A stretch of 64,000 nucleotides of DNA from Flavobacteriaceae bacterium (GTDB lineage: Bacteria; Bacteroidota; Bacteroidia; Flavobacteriales; Flavobacteriaceae): NCBI GenBank assembly GCA_031277535.1, contig JAITMD010000010.1, positions 161,287-225,286 of the forward strand, in the 5' to 3' direction. Below the pieces are notes generated by a model. The model was not told where the DNA came from. It was given only the letters and a program-made list of their open reading frames with translations, and ran no database searches. The position numbers were made by a program, and so were the translations under genes. This document shows positions 24,610-34,702 of the stretch, in pieces (position 1 is the stretch's first letter; every line of letters begins with the position of its first letter).

Positions 24610-25518
24610 ATGATAATGGAAGAAAAATTCAAAACAATCTTATCAAAGTATCTAACACATATTGCTTCTAAAAAAGAAAACACTATTGTAGATCAGTTTG
24701 TAGATCAATTACAGCAAGGAGTATACCACATAAAATCCAAAGAAATAGAACAACAATTAAAAGCACAGTTTTATCATTCTTTACTAAACCAGACTATTAG
24801 AAAGAGAAAACGCAAAAAAAACAAAATACTATTTTCTCTATCTATCATTACTTGTCTTTTGCTAGGTGGAACCTCTTATTTCTACTTCAACACTATTCAA
24901 GAAAAAACCTATTATACTATCAATCAACCTACAACAATAGAGTTAGAAGACCACACCTTAGTAACGTTATACCCATCAAGTAATATTACAGTTACCCAAA
25001 ACTACAATGAAAACGACCGAACAATCAACTTAACAGGTAAAGCATTCTTTCAGGTAACAAAAGATTCACTAAGGCCTTTTATTGTTCAATCATCAAAATT
25101 CAAAACTACTGTTTTAGGTACCTCATTCTTGGTAGATGATACAACAGAACTATCTGAAGTAAAAGTAAAAACAGGAAAAGTAAAGGTAAATATCCCAAAT
25201 CAGACTGATTATGTTATTCTATATCCTAATGAGAAAGTAATGAATCTGAACAATCATTTAACGAAGTACAATGCTACTAATGAGCAGTTATCTACCAATA
25301 CTGCAATCCTACAAATGAATGATACTTCTTTCGAGCATTGGAAACAGATTATTGAAAGCGAATTCAACATTCGCATATATACGAAAAACAGTCAACTACA
25401 ATATATCAAAATTACTGGTGACTATCGAAATAGTAGTCTAAACGACATATTAGATAGTTTCTGCTTCATCAACAATTTGTCTTACTCAATAAACAACAAC
25501 GTAATAACTATTAACTAA
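24610..25518 (+). CDS. FecR family anti-sigma factor
   Basis: A 302-residue inner-membrane protein with a cytoplasmic N-terminal ~70 residues (sigma-binding), a basic stretch RKRKRKKNK then one membrane helix (ILFSLSIITCLLLGGTSYFY), a periplasmic FecR domain (TIELEDHTLVTLYPSSNITV, TGKAFFQVTKDSLRPFIVQS, TVLGTSFLVDD) and a C-terminal DUF4974-like domain (TGDYRNSSLNDILDSFCFIN). It couples receptor occupancy to the sigma factor encoded upstream. SusC, ten bases downstream, carries the matching N-terminal signalling domain, so these three form a transport-coupled signalling set. Confidence 0.92.
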   Translation: MIMEEKFKTILSKYLTHIASKKENTIVDQFVDQLQQGVYHIKSKEIEQQLKAQFYHSLLNQTIRKRKRKKNKILFSLSIITCLLLGGTSYFYFNTIQEKTYYTINQPTTIELEDHTLVTLYPSSNITVTQNYNENDRTINLTGKAFFQVTKDSLRPFIVQSSKFKTTVLGTSFLVDDTTELSEVKVKTGKVKVNIPNQTDYVILYPNEKVMNLNNHLTKYNATNEQLSTNTAILQMNDTSFEHWKQIIESEFNIRIYTKNSQLQYIKITGDYRNSSLNDILDSFCFINNLSYSINNNVITIN

Positions 25519-25528
25519 TTATATAACT

Positions 25529-28500
25529 ATGCTTACTAATCCTAACTTAAGGACAAAAATTCGCTTGCACATTATTTGTGGACTCCTGATAGGTTCACAA
25601 AGCTTGTATGCAACAAGTCAGAATGCTGTTGCTACTCCAATAGCAACCAGCATTTCTCTAAACAGCAATAAAAGTACTATTGCTACGATTTTTAAAAAGA
25701 TAGAAGAGCAAACCTCATACAAGGTTGTTTTCTCTCCTACTGTGATAAATCTACAAACAAGCATTACCTTATCGCAGTCCAACAACGACTTAAATGTATT
25801 GCTACATGCTGTTGCAGAAAATACAGCTACATCGTATAAGATAAAGAACAATCTTATCTCATTTAAAAAGAACGAAAACAAAACAGAGCAAAAAGTACAA
25901 ACTACTCAGATTGTAAAAGGCAAAATTGTCGATCAAGCAGGTCAAGCTTTGCCAGGTGCTGTAATTGCAGTTCAAGGCAAATCCATTAGTACATCAGCAG
26001 ACTTAGAAGGTCGTTTTTCTATTTCAGCAAAAACAGGGGAAGACAAACTTGTAATATCTTTTATTGGTTTTTCTACTAAAGTGGTAGCTGCACAGTCAGA
26101 TCTATACATTCAGTTAGCCGAAAGTTCTAACGATTTGGACGAAATTGTGGTAGTTGGATATGGTACACAACAAAAAAAGTTAGTATCAACAGCTATCGAA
26201 AAACTAAGTATTAATCAAGATAATATGCGTACTGTGGCTTCTCCTGTAGAACTACTACAAGGAAGAATGGCTGGAGTAAATATTAATACAAGTTCTGGAA
26301 ATTTAGGTACTGGTGAACGTGTTTCTATACGTGGTATTTCTTCCATTAGTGCAAGCAATGAGCCATTGTATGTAATAGATGGGATACCACTATACAATCC
26401 AAGCGCCGAATTGTATGGTATGGGAGAACCTATGAGCTCCTTAAGTACCTTAAACTTAAAAGATATAGAATCTGTAGAGGTTCTAAAAGACGCCGCTGCA
26501 TCTGCCATCTATGGTTCAAGAGCTAATAATGGGGTTATTATTATCACCACTAAAAATGGCAAAAAGAATAGTACTAATATAACTTTTAACTTCAATACTG
26601 GTTATTCTGAATTTGCCAATAAAAACAAAATTAAAATATCTGACTCTAAAACGTATATTGCCCAATACAACGAAGGAGCAGACAACTACAACAGACAATA
26701 CAATCTGCAAGTAGGAGATAAAGACTTTAAGACTCCTATTTACAATCCCTTTGGCGATTTGCCAGATACCAATTGGTTAGACATCATTACGCAAAAAGGT
26801 AAAGTAACAGACATGGACTTGTCTTTTTCTGGTGGTTCAGAAAAAACGACTTATTATATATCTGGGGCATATATGCAACAAGATGGTGTAATTAAAGACA
26901 ACAGCATGAAGCGTTTTAATATAAATACCAAGCTTCAAACAGATGTAACTCCATGGTTAACTGTTGGTACAAACAACAATATTTCTTATGTAAGAAACAA
27001 TCAAGTACCTGGTCCAAATCTGGGAACGACTATTGTAGCAAGAGCTATAGAGCAACGTCCTTTTGACAGACCTTACAAACCAAATGGTGACTATTATGTA
27101 GGTGGAACAGAAGAGCTTTTACGTCATAACCCTATGCAAATTTTAAACGAACAAACGGCTTATTTAGATCAATATCGCTACATCGGAAACTTGTTTGCAG
27201 ACATTAAAATAGGTTCTCACCTATCATTTAAAAACTCGCTAAACACAGATTTCAACTATACTTACGATTATTTATACTACAACGAGAAGCACCCTTACGG
27301 AACAGGTGTTGGTCGATTAATTGATTCTAAAAGATCAATAATAAACTTAGAGACAGAAAATGTATTAACATACAAAAACACATTCAATGAGTTTGGTTTT
27401 ACCGGAATGGTCGGACATACCTTTCAAAAAGTAACAAACAATACAACGGGAATTGACGGACGTGGTTTCCCCTCTCCTTCTTTTGATGTAATTAATGTCG
27501 CATCTGAGATAACAGGGGCTACTGGTTATACAACAGAATATGCAATGGAATCTTACTTTTCGCGTATCAGTGTAGATTACTTAGGAAAATACATGTTGAA
27601 TGCTTCTTTGCGAACAGATGGTTCTTCCAAATTTGCTCCTGATACCAGATGGGGTTGGTTCCCTTCTATTTCATTAGGATGGAATATCGAAAAAGAACAG
27701 TTTATGCAAGACATCGACTTAGATGCAAAACTTCGTTTAAGTTATGGAAGTACAGGTAACCAAGAAGGAATTGGCAACTATGGTTATATGTCTTTATTTT
27801 CTGGAGGGAAAGATTATGGTCTATCAAGCGGAATTGCAGTTTCGAGCTTTGGAAACAACAATCTAACTTGGGAGAAGGCAGACCAAACCAATATAGGACT
27901 TGATTTAGCCTTCTTGCAAAAACGCATCACACTTAGCGTTGATGCTTACCAGAAGAAAACAAACAACCTATTGTACAGCATGCCTATTCACGCAACTTCA
28001 GGTATGTCGAGTATATTGACCAACATAGGTTCTATGAAGAATACTGGTTTAGAAATCTCTTTGGGTACTGACTTTGCTTTTGGTGACCTTACTTGGCAAT
28101 CTAACTTTAATATCGCTACCAACAAAAATAAAATTACTCAACTAATAGAAAACAATGGAGAACCTTTATCTATTGGAGGAAACAGAGCTTTACAAGTAGG
28201 AAAAGATATTGGGGCTTTCTATTTATTCATACAAGATGGTATTTATCAATACGATGGAGAAGTACCACAAGCACAATATGACAGAGGAGTAAGAGCTGGT
28301 GATGTAAGATGGAAAGATAAAGACAATAATGGCCTTATCAATGACAATGACCGCGAAGTTGTAGGCAGCTCAAACCCTGACTTTTTTGGTGGGTGGAACA
28401 ACAGCTTTAAATATAAAGGTTTTCAATTAGATGTATTAAGCACTTTTTCTTATGGAAATGATGTATATGCGGGGTGGAAACCTTCTATATTAGGCAAAAT

Positions 28501-28876
28501 AGGTGACAAGTTTCCTGTCTTAAACGAAGTTTACGACAATCGATGGACAGGCCCAGGTAGCACAGATCGCTATCCAAGAGCAATAATGGGTGATTCTAAC
28601 AACAACAGAAACTCCGACCGTTGGTTAGAAGATGGTTCATACTTCAAAATTCAATCTGTAACATTTAGTTACACGTTTGATTCTGATTTCTTAAAGAAAT
28701 GGAGTATTAAGGGACTAAGAGTTTATACGCAAGCAACCAACCTATTCTTATTTACTAAATACTCAGGATGGGATCCAAGCGTGAGCCCAAGCTTAGACCC
28801 GCGCTTTTATGGAAATGACGCTTTAGGGGTACCACCTACTCGTTCTTACTCTATTGGTATGAACATTAACTTTTAA
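25529..28876 (+). CDS. SusC/RagA-type TonB-dependent outer-membrane receptor
   Basis: A 1115-residue receptor. After a signal peptide comes a secretin/TonB (STN) domain at about residues 35-105 (TIATIFKKIEEQTSYKVVFS), the signalling domain used with FecR. Next is a carboxypeptidase-like regulatory domain (KGKIVDQAGQALPGAVIAVQ), the SusC box DEIVVVGYGTQQKK, the plug (RISSI-type GISSISASNEPLYVIDGIPL and VLKDAAASAIYGSRANNGV), and a 22-strand barrel ending in SIGMNINF. It imports a large ligand with the SusD protein encoded ten bases later. Ligand unknown, though downstream enzymes hint at a phosphodiester-bearing glycan. Confidence 0.95.
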   Translation: MLTNPNLRTKIRLHIICGLLIGSQSLYATSQNAVATPIATSISLNSNKSTIATIFKKIEEQTSYKVVFSPTVINLQTSITLSQSNNDLNVLLHAVAENTATSYKIKNNLISFKKNENKTEQKVQTTQIVKGKIVDQAGQALPGAVIAVQGKSISTSADLEGRFSISAKTGEDKLVISFIGFSTKVVAAQSDLYIQLAESSNDLDEIVVVGYGTQQKKLVSTAIEKLSINQDNMRTVASPVELLQGRMAGVNINTSSGNLGTGERVSIRGISSISASNEPLYVIDGIPLYNPSAELYGMGEPMSSLSTLNLKDIESVEVLKDAAASAIYGSRANNGVIIITTKNGKKNSTNITFNFNTGYSEFANKNKIKISDSKTYIAQYNEGADNYNRQYNLQVGDKDFKTPIYNPFGDLPDTNWLDIITQKGKVTDMDLSFSGGSEKTTYYISGAYMQQDGVIKDNSMKRFNINTKLQTDVTPWLTVGTNNNISYVRNNQVPGPNLGTTIVARAIEQRPFDRPYKPNGDYYVGGTEELLRHNPMQILNEQTAYLDQYRYIGNLFADIKIGSHLSFKNSLNTDFNYTYDYLYYNEKHPYGTGVGRLIDSKRSIINLETENVLTYKNTFNEFGFTGMVGHTFQKVTNNTTGIDGRGFPSPSFDVINVASEITGATGYTTEYAMESYFSRISVDYLGKYMLNASLRTDGSSKFAPDTRWGWFPSISLGWNIEKEQFMQDIDLDAKLRLSYGSTGNQEGIGNYGYMSLFSGGKDYGLSSGIAVSSFGNNNLTWEKADQTNIGLDLAFLQKRITLSVDAYQKKTNNLLYSMPIHATSGMSSILTNIGSMKNTGLEISLGTDFAFGDLTWQSNFNIATNKNKITQLIENNGEPLSIGGNRALQVGKDIGAFYLFIQDGIYQYDGEVPQAQYDRGVRAGDVRWKDKDNNGLINDNDREVVGSSNPDFFGGWNNSFKYKGFQLDVLSTFSYGNDVYAGWKPSILGKIGDKFPVLNEVYDNRWTGPGSTDRYPRAIMGDSNNNRNSDRWLEDGSYFKIQSVTFSYTFDSDFLKKWSIKGLRVYTQATNLFLFTKYSGWDPSVSPSLDPRFYGNDALGVPPTRSYSIGMNINF

Positions 28877-28886
28877 CACAACAACC

Positions 28887-30140
28887 ATGATGAACAAGAT
28901 AATAGCAACCCTTTTTATTTACCTATGCTTATGTAGCTGTAGCAAAGAATTAGACTTATACCCTCGCACAGGTATTTCACCTGATAAAGTAACACCTAAT
29001 GACCTAAAGGCATTAGAGAACGGAATGTACAATAGTGTACAGAACAATCCTACTCGAGAGGCATGGATTACTTTCGATATTATAGGAGGCAACCTGGGAA
29101 ACACAAATACAATAAACAATACGCTAAACCCCTTAAATGGCTTAGTAGTAAGCACATGGAAAGGATATTATAGTGCACTATACCAAGTGAACAATGTTTT
29201 GAGTATTACCGAAGCTCTTCCTTTAGACGAAAATACACAGCGCATTAGAGGAACAGCACATTACTTTAGAGCTTACCTATTCTTTAGCCTTACAACGCGT
29301 TGGGGAGATATTCCATTACTAACCGTTAACTCACTTGACAAACCTGCTCGAACACCTCAAAAGCAAGTATGGGAACAAATAGAGAAAGACTTACAACTGG
29401 CAAAAGGCTTTTTGGCTGATTCTAAAAGTTACTACTATGTTTCTCAAGATGCAGTATTAGCACTACAAGCGAGAGTTTTTTTATCTCAAAACAAAAAGAG
29501 TGAAGCGAGCATGGTAGCAGAAGAGTTAATTACAAATGGAAAATACGCTTTAGACAACTTTGACAAAATATTTAGAAAACAAGCTAATAAGGAAGTAATC
29601 TTTGCTTTTGAAAACCTAACAACTGAATCGTCAAATACTATTAGTACGCTATTTTACAACTATGGGCATCCCAACAAAGGTAGTTATGTATATCCACCAT
29701 CAAAAGATGTAATAGACCTATTTACAGAAGAAGACAAACGCAAGGCTATTTCTCTTATAAATATAGGTGGACAAGACTGCATCAACAAATATCCAAGTGG
29801 ACAAACAGGTACAGACCCTGTCATTATATCTCGTATTGCAGAATTGTATCTCATCAGTGCAGAAACTTCTGATCTTTCGTTAGGAACTACTCGATTAAAT
29901 GAATTGAGAGCTGCAAGAGGTCTAAAACCAGTACATCCAGCTACAACGCAAGAAATGCTAAAATTAGTTTTAGAAGAAAGAAGAAAAGAACTTCTGGCAG
30001 AAGGATTTGCCTATTACGATTACGTACGCACCAATACAGCAAAACAATATTTAGGTCTATTAGACTTTCAACATTTACTACCTATTCCTGGTGGCGAACT
30101 ACAATTAAACGAAAAATTAACTCCTAATCCTGGTTACTAA
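28887..30140 (+). CDS. SusD/RagB family nutrient-binding lipoprotein
   Basis: A 417-residue surface lipoprotein (signal IIATLFIYLCLCSC, lipid Cys 16 or 18, then ELDLYPRTGISPD). SusD hallmarks include IRGTAHYFRAYLFFSLTTRW, GDIPLLT, the tetratricopeptide-like helices, and the C-terminal LVLEERRKELLAEGFAYYDY with LLPIPGGELQLN. It caps the SusC barrel and binds the ligand outside the cell. At 417 residues it is shorter than many SusD proteins (often 480-600), so its ligand-binding face may be reduced. Its stop overlaps the next start by one base. Confidence 0.93.
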   Translation: MMNKIIATLFIYLCLCSCSKELDLYPRTGISPDKVTPNDLKALENGMYNSVQNNPTREAWITFDIIGGNLGNTNTINNTLNPLNGLVVSTWKGYYSALYQVNNVLSITEALPLDENTQRIRGTAHYFRAYLFFSLTTRWGDIPLLTVNSLDKPARTPQKQVWEQIEKDLQLAKGFLADSKSYYYVSQDAVLALQARVFLSQNKKSEASMVAEELITNGKYALDNFDKIFRKQANKEVIFAFENLTTESSNTISTLFYNYGHPNKGSYVYPPSKDVIDLFTEEDKRKAISLINIGGQDCINKYPSGQTGTDPVIISRIAELYLISAETSDLSLGTTRLNELRAARGLKPVHPATTQEMLKLVLEERRKELLAEGFAYYDYVRTNTAKQYLGLLDFQHLLPIPGGELQLNEKLTPNPGY

Positions 30141-31060
30141 TGAAATCACTTAAAGTATTATTATTCTTTTTACTTGTTGGCTTACAAGTATCATGTCAAA
30201 CAAAAAATGACGACAATCTAACAACTTATAATCCCATTCCTAAAACAGAAATGGGAACCAATTTGGTACAAAAAAGCAACCTTATAGGACAGATCTTTAA
30301 AGATTCCACATATACTGTAACAGACGGAGTGAAAGTAAACGAAATGAACTACTTATCGAAAAAAGGAGTAGCTATGAAAACTTTTGTCTATACCATAGAC
30401 CTTCACAATCCGAAGTTGTCAGTTGTAGCTTCAATGCCACACAACAAAACAGAGTTTGCCATGCAACCAATGACAGGACAAGCTACTGCTCTATTAAACC
30501 AAACTTTTGACGTTATTGGTGGTGTAAATGGTGATTTTTATGATATGACAACAGGAGTGCCACGTGGTATATTTGTTTTTAACGGAATGGTATTAAAAAA
30601 CAGTTACACTACTCGCAATGAAGGATACTTAGCTGTAGATAAACAAAACCGTGTAACGATTGAAGAAATTACTGACTTTAAAGACAAGGCTTCTCAAACA
30701 CAACAAGCTGTGTCTGGTGGTGTTTGGTTGGTAAAAAACGGACAAACAGTAAAGCAAACAGATAAAGAAATACACCCTCGTACTTGTGTAGGTATTACAA
30801 GCGACAACAAACTATTACTTATGGTAGTTGATGGTAGAAACTATACTTGGTCGAATGGAATGAATTACGAAGACTTAGGTTTATTTATGCAAGCTATTGG
30901 TTCTCAAAAAGCATTAAACTTAGATGGTGGTGGTAGTTCTACATTTTTCATCAATCCTAATACGACAGTCAACAAATTTTTAATTAGAAACTTACCATCT
31001 GATAATGGCGGACAAGAAAGAGCTGTTGGAAATGGTATTATCATTACAAAATCAAAATAA
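30140..31060 (+). CDS. Phosphodiester glycosidase (NAGPA-like) lipoprotein
   Basis: A 306-residue lipoprotein (lipid Cys 19, LQVSCQTK). The catalytic domain matches the NAGPA/DUF2233 family: DVIGGVNGDFYDMTTGVPRG, RTCVGITSDNKLLLMVVDGR, and the C-terminal QAIGSQKALNLDGGGSST. The mammalian homologue removes GlcNAc from GlcNAc-phospho-mannose; bacterial members cleave sugar-phosphodiesters. Here it is one base into the SusD stop codon and probably processes the imported substrate at the cell surface or in the periplasm. This is the best clue to the ligand of the locus. Confidence 0.88.
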   Translation: MKSLKVLLFFLLVGLQVSCQTKNDDNLTTYNPIPKTEMGTNLVQKSNLIGQIFKDSTYTVTDGVKVNEMNYLSKKGVAMKTFVYTIDLHNPKLSVVASMPHNKTEFAMQPMTGQATALLNQTFDVIGGVNGDFYDMTTGVPRGIFVFNGMVLKNSYTTRNEGYLAVDKQNRVTIEEITDFKDKASQTQQAVSGGVWLVKNGQTVKQTDKEIHPRTCVGITSDNKLLLMVVDGRNYTWSNGMNYEDLGLFMQAIGSQKALNLDGGGSSTFFINPNTTVNKFLIRNLPSDNGGQERAVGNGIIITKSK

Positions 31061-31062
31061 GA

Positions 31063-32757
31063 ATGAAAGCATCTTTCACACAATACAGTCCTTATGCGTT
31101 ATTACTATTAATTGTAATACAATTCTTTATTGCTTGTAGTCCTGATGATAATAAGTACGGATTTGCCGTTGCCGATCCTAACCTCAAGATCTCTCAAACA
31201 ACACATGAAGTAAGTAAAGAAAATGGAACTAAAACAATTACCATAGAAGCCAACCTACCTTGGAGAGCCAATAGTACTGCCAATTGGATTACAATAAACA
31301 AGGCACAAGGCGATGCTGGCACACATGATCTAATTCTTTCTTTTGATAAAAACTTTGCCATCGAAGAAAGAAAGGGAATAGTTGAGATTTGGATTAACAG
31401 TACTGCCAAACAAAAGATTGTGGTAACACAAGAAGCTGCTTCTTTAGAAGACACTTACACGCATTACTATGTAAAACCAAATGGAACAGGAGATGGTACT
31501 TCTTGGGAAAAGGCTGCTAACTTATCAGCAGTATTAGCCCTTGCCTTAAACAACAACGATATTATTCATCTTACAGAAGGCAAATATACCCCTGCTGCAC
31601 ATCCGCTTATTAATACAAATCAAGAGAAAGACTTTACTTTTTTAATTCAATCCAATATTAAAATTATTGGCGGATACCCTGCAGATGCAACGACAAATAG
31701 CAAGCCAGATAGTAATAGACAAACAATATTATCTGGTAACAATACAAGCGTACACGTTGTTACGGTTTTGGCACAAAAAATTGCTAACCTTTCTGTTCAG
31801 TTAGAAAACATTACAATAACAGAAGGAAATGCAGACGCTGCTGCATCAAACCTAACAATAAAAGGGTTTACTGTTCCAAGAGATCATGGTGCAGGAGTTA
31901 TCACTATGGAATCGTACTTAAGTTTAAACAACTGTAAAGTGATTAATAACAAATCTGGTCGTCATGCAGCAGGTATGTTTGTTACTCAGAAAAGTAATGT
32001 TATCGTCAAAAATTCGATGATAAACGACAACGTAGGGTTAAATAGCAATTCTAATGCAGGAGGTATTTTTATCAATAATGCTTCGATGTCTATTTACTAC
32101 ACAGATATCAGTAATAACCGTGTAGGTGGTGTAGCTGGAGGTATACAAACCCTAACCAATTCGGAAGTGAATATGTACAACGTTAGCATTACAAACAATC
32201 AATCTAATAGTAATGCAGGAGGTTTTTATCACCGTGGAAGTTCAAAAGCAGCCTTAATAAACTGTTATTTCTACAACAACGTATCTACAGAAGGAGGAGC
32301 AATATCTACACATGATGGTAGTACAATGTCTTTAATCAGTTCTACACTCTACAAAAACGAATCTAAAAAATTATACGGTGCTATTAACAATCAAGCCAAC
32401 AACTCAATTGCCATATACAATAGTTTGTTGTTTGAAAATTTTAGTACTGTAAACAATAATGGAATAAATCCAGTAGGACAAGTTAACTTCTACTCCTCTG
32501 CTATTCATCAAAATATCTATGACGAAAATGAAAAGCTACAGGCCACTTTTTCTTCTAAAGATTTAGATAGTACAAATCCTTTTGCAATAAAACCCATTGC
32601 AGCCAATAGTCCAATAGCTACATTAGGTATATCTGTTAATGATTTAATGGTATTAAGGAACAAATTGAACCTATTTATAACCGCAGAAGAAATAACTGTG
32701 GATCTCAATAATAAAACAAGAGATAAAAGCAAAACAATAGGTGCTTATACTTACTAA
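31063..32757 (+). CDS. BACON domain plus parallel beta-helix surface lipoprotein
   Basis: A 564-residue lipoprotein (lipid Cys 25, IACSPDDN with acidic residues behind it). Residues ~40-125 form a BACON domain (ISQTTHEVSKENGTKTITIE, LPWRANSTANWITINKAQGD, QKIVVTQEA). The rest is a right-handed beta-helix of the choice-of-anchor/polymorphic-membrane type: HYYVKPNGTGDGTSWEKA, then coils such as NNKSGRHAAGMFVTQKSNV, SNAGGIFINNASMSIYYTDI and GGAISTHDGSTMSL. BACON domains bind glycans or proteins; the helix may be a glycan-binding or lyase domain, but no catalytic residues stand out. It ends the locus. Confidence 0.85.
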   Translation: MKASFTQYSPYALLLLIVIQFFIACSPDDNKYGFAVADPNLKISQTTHEVSKENGTKTITIEANLPWRANSTANWITINKAQGDAGTHDLILSFDKNFAIEERKGIVEIWINSTAKQKIVVTQEAASLEDTYTHYYVKPNGTGDGTSWEKAANLSAVLALALNNNDIIHLTEGKYTPAAHPLINTNQEKDFTFLIQSNIKIIGGYPADATTNSKPDSNRQTILSGNNTSVHVVTVLAQKIANLSVQLENITITEGNADAAASNLTIKGFTVPRDHGAGVITMESYLSLNNCKVINNKSGRHAAGMFVTQKSNVIVKNSMINDNVGLNSNSNAGGIFINNASMSIYYTDISNNRVGGVAGGIQTLTNSEVNMYNVSITNNQSNSNAGGFYHRGSSKAALINCYFYNNVSTEGGAISTHDGSTMSLISSTLYKNESKKLYGAINNQANNSIAIYNSLLFENFSTVNNNGINPVGQVNFYSSAIHQNIYDENEKLQATFSSKDLDSTNPFAIKPIAANSPIATLGISVNDLMVLRNKLNLFITAEEITVDLNNKTRDKSKTIGAYTY

Positions 32758-32775
32758 ACAACTGAATATCCATTA

Positions 32776-32813
32776 AAAAAAACAGGATTACTATTATAGT
32801 ATCCTGTTTTTTT
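32776..32813 (+). terminator. Rho-independent terminator
   Basis: Stem aaaaacaggat/atcctgttttt with a T-run after it closes the SusCD-type locus. Confidence 0.85.
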
Positions 32814-33447
32814 ATGCACTATAGTGATGGGATAACTTTTATAGAAGCTTTTTTCTTTCTTATTTAAAAAAACAAAAAGGATTGTGTTATTCAAAAAAAC
32901 AACTCACTAAATTTCTTATAGTACTTTCCAATTTTCTTCAAAAAGATGTATTATTCTATTCCTTCTATTCTATTTTTAAAATACTCCCTCACAAAGGCCA
33001 CTATAGAGCCATTTAAATAAAAAAAGGTAGTTACTTTTTTAAAATAAAAAAAAACTTAATCACATAACATTCAATCACTTATGAATTAAATACTAATTTC
33101 ATTCTTTTCTAAGTATGGATTTAAAGCCAATAAAATTGAGTATACATTTAAAATTCATCGACAATTGAACGAGAATACACCGTATTTTATTGAGTAGAGA
33201 GAACTTTTGTCGTTGAATATATGTTTTATACTTATTTTATTCTCCTTTAAAGTCCTTTCAAAACTGCTGTAAAGTTACCTTCAAATAGGTCTAATACGTC
33301 GAATAGATACCTTTGATAGTCTTCATTTTTAAAAGCAAATTGAGTCAAAGACTGATGTACACACAGAAAAAAAAATTTGCACCTCTTTGATTAGCGAAAT
33401 AATCATGTTGATGTGGTTGCTAACTTGCAAATAAAAAAGTAAGAGTC
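32814..33447. other. Long non-coding AT-rich region
   Basis: About 630 bases with no credible reading frame on either strand. It contains several A/T homopolymer tracts (for example near 33030-33055 and 33367-33377). No promoter for the DUF6266 gene could be assigned with confidence. Confidence 0.5.
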
Positions 33448-34374
33448 ATGGCAGAAATCAAAGAAGGAATTTTAGGAGGAGTACACGGAAAAGTGGGTAC
33501 CGTAGTAGGAGTTATGTGGAGAGGTCGATATTACATACGCTCTATACCACGTCGTTCCAACAAACCCGCAACTGACAAACAAGTATTGTGCCGCAGTAAA
33601 TTCGGTATCGTTTCTACTTTTGCCAGTAAGTTTAAGAACTTTGTCAATCGTCATTGTCCTCCTGCTTTGCTCAATGGAAAAATGGCTTCTGGCAAAGAAC
33701 AACTAATCTCAATGCTTAGCAAAGAGGGTGTAGTTGTTATTGATGGCATACCATGTATAGATATATCTGCTGTAATTTTGTCTATTGGGGTTTTACCACC
33801 TGCTGTAATCAAGAAAATCAATGTGTTGAAAACGGGACGTGTAAAGGTATCTTGGGACAATAGCATTACAAACTTAATGACTAAAGGAACGGATACATTG
33901 ACGCTTGTAGCCTATCACGAAGATTACGGTGAAACAATAGAAATAGAGTCTATCAGTAAACGCGAAGATAAGTTTGTACATTTTGATTTACCTAAAGAAT
34001 GGACAAATGGGAATGTACACTTTTGGAGTGTATGGAAGTCTGCCAATGGTGTGTTGCTTAGTACAAGTGCTTATCACGGAATTGTGCCTTTGGGAGAAAC
34101 ACTTATTGAGGAAATAGAAACAGATGAAAAAGCTGCTCCAACGGATGTTGTTGACAAAAAAACAGGTACAGATACTCCATCTACTTTATCAGACAACAAC
34201 AACTCTCAAAACCATATTAATGATACTACAAAAGAAAAGAAGAGTGCTCTAAAGATTCCATCCGCCTCATCTAAACAGGATAAAGTTGATGTAATCTATG
34301 AACCACGATCTGTTTTGGAGACACTATTACCAACAGATAATAAGAATAACGAAGAAGAAGTACTTGATGAATGA
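33448..34374 (+). CDS. DUF6266 family protein
   Basis: A 308-residue protein whose first ~70 residues (MAEIKEGILGGVHGKVGTVV, GVMWRGRYYIRSIPRR, TDKQVLCRSKFGIVSTFASK) match the conserved start of DUF6266, a Bacteroidota-restricted family often found in variable copies. The middle (SWDNSITNLMTKGTDTLTLV) looks like a fibronectin-like beta domain. The last ~90 residues are low-complexity, acidic and Asn/Lys/Thr-rich (tail ends NKNNEEEVLDE). No signal peptide is visible. It stands alone between two long non-coding stretches. Function unknown. Confidence 0.78.
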   Translation: MAEIKEGILGGVHGKVGTVVGVMWRGRYYIRSIPRRSNKPATDKQVLCRSKFGIVSTFASKFKNFVNRHCPPALLNGKMASGKEQLISMLSKEGVVVIDGIPCIDISAVILSIGVLPPAVIKKINVLKTGRVKVSWDNSITNLMTKGTDTLTLVAYHEDYGETIEIESISKREDKFVHFDLPKEWTNGNVHFWSVWKSANGVLLSTSAYHGIVPLGETLIEEIETDEKAAPTDVVDKKTGTDTPSTLSDNNNSQNHINDTTKEKKSALKIPSASSKQDKVDVIYEPRSVLETLLPTDNKNNEEEVLDE

Positions 34375-34702
34375 TGCTTCTTGAATATTAGATATTCAAA
34401 AGTGTACTTACCTCCATAATTATTTGAGGGATTGTCTAATTCTTATACAGCTAACTACAAAACTATTACTAAAAAAATAATAGGAGTAAAACTTGAATAA
34501 GTAACACTAAAATGGAACAGAATAGAATTCTAAAAAAAATCACAGTACATTCTAAACAATTTTAACAATTCACATACTTAGCTTGTATAAAAAATGTTTT
34601 ATATATACTTTTGAACCTCTTAAAAAACAAAATAAGTGTAAAAAAAACAAAACATGATACACTTATTAACATAAAACATCATATAAAAACACAAAAGATT
34701 AA
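34375..34702. other. Intergenic region before the M48 protease gene
   Basis: No gene seen. A short inverted repeat ttgaatat/atattcaa lies just after the DUF6266 gene without a T-run. The promoter of the protease gene is near the 3' end of this region. Confidence 0.5.
34583..34613 (+). promoter_or_regulatory. Promoter of the M48 protease operon
   Basis: TTG (34583-34585), 20-base spacer, TACTTTTG (34606-34613): full match to TTG-N20-TAnnTTTG. The leader would be about 85 bases. Confidence 0.65.

Noticed and set aside
32814..33447. Possible mobile-element insertion before the DUF6266 gene
   Set aside because: No terminal inverted repeats, target duplication or transposase remnant could be found by eye.
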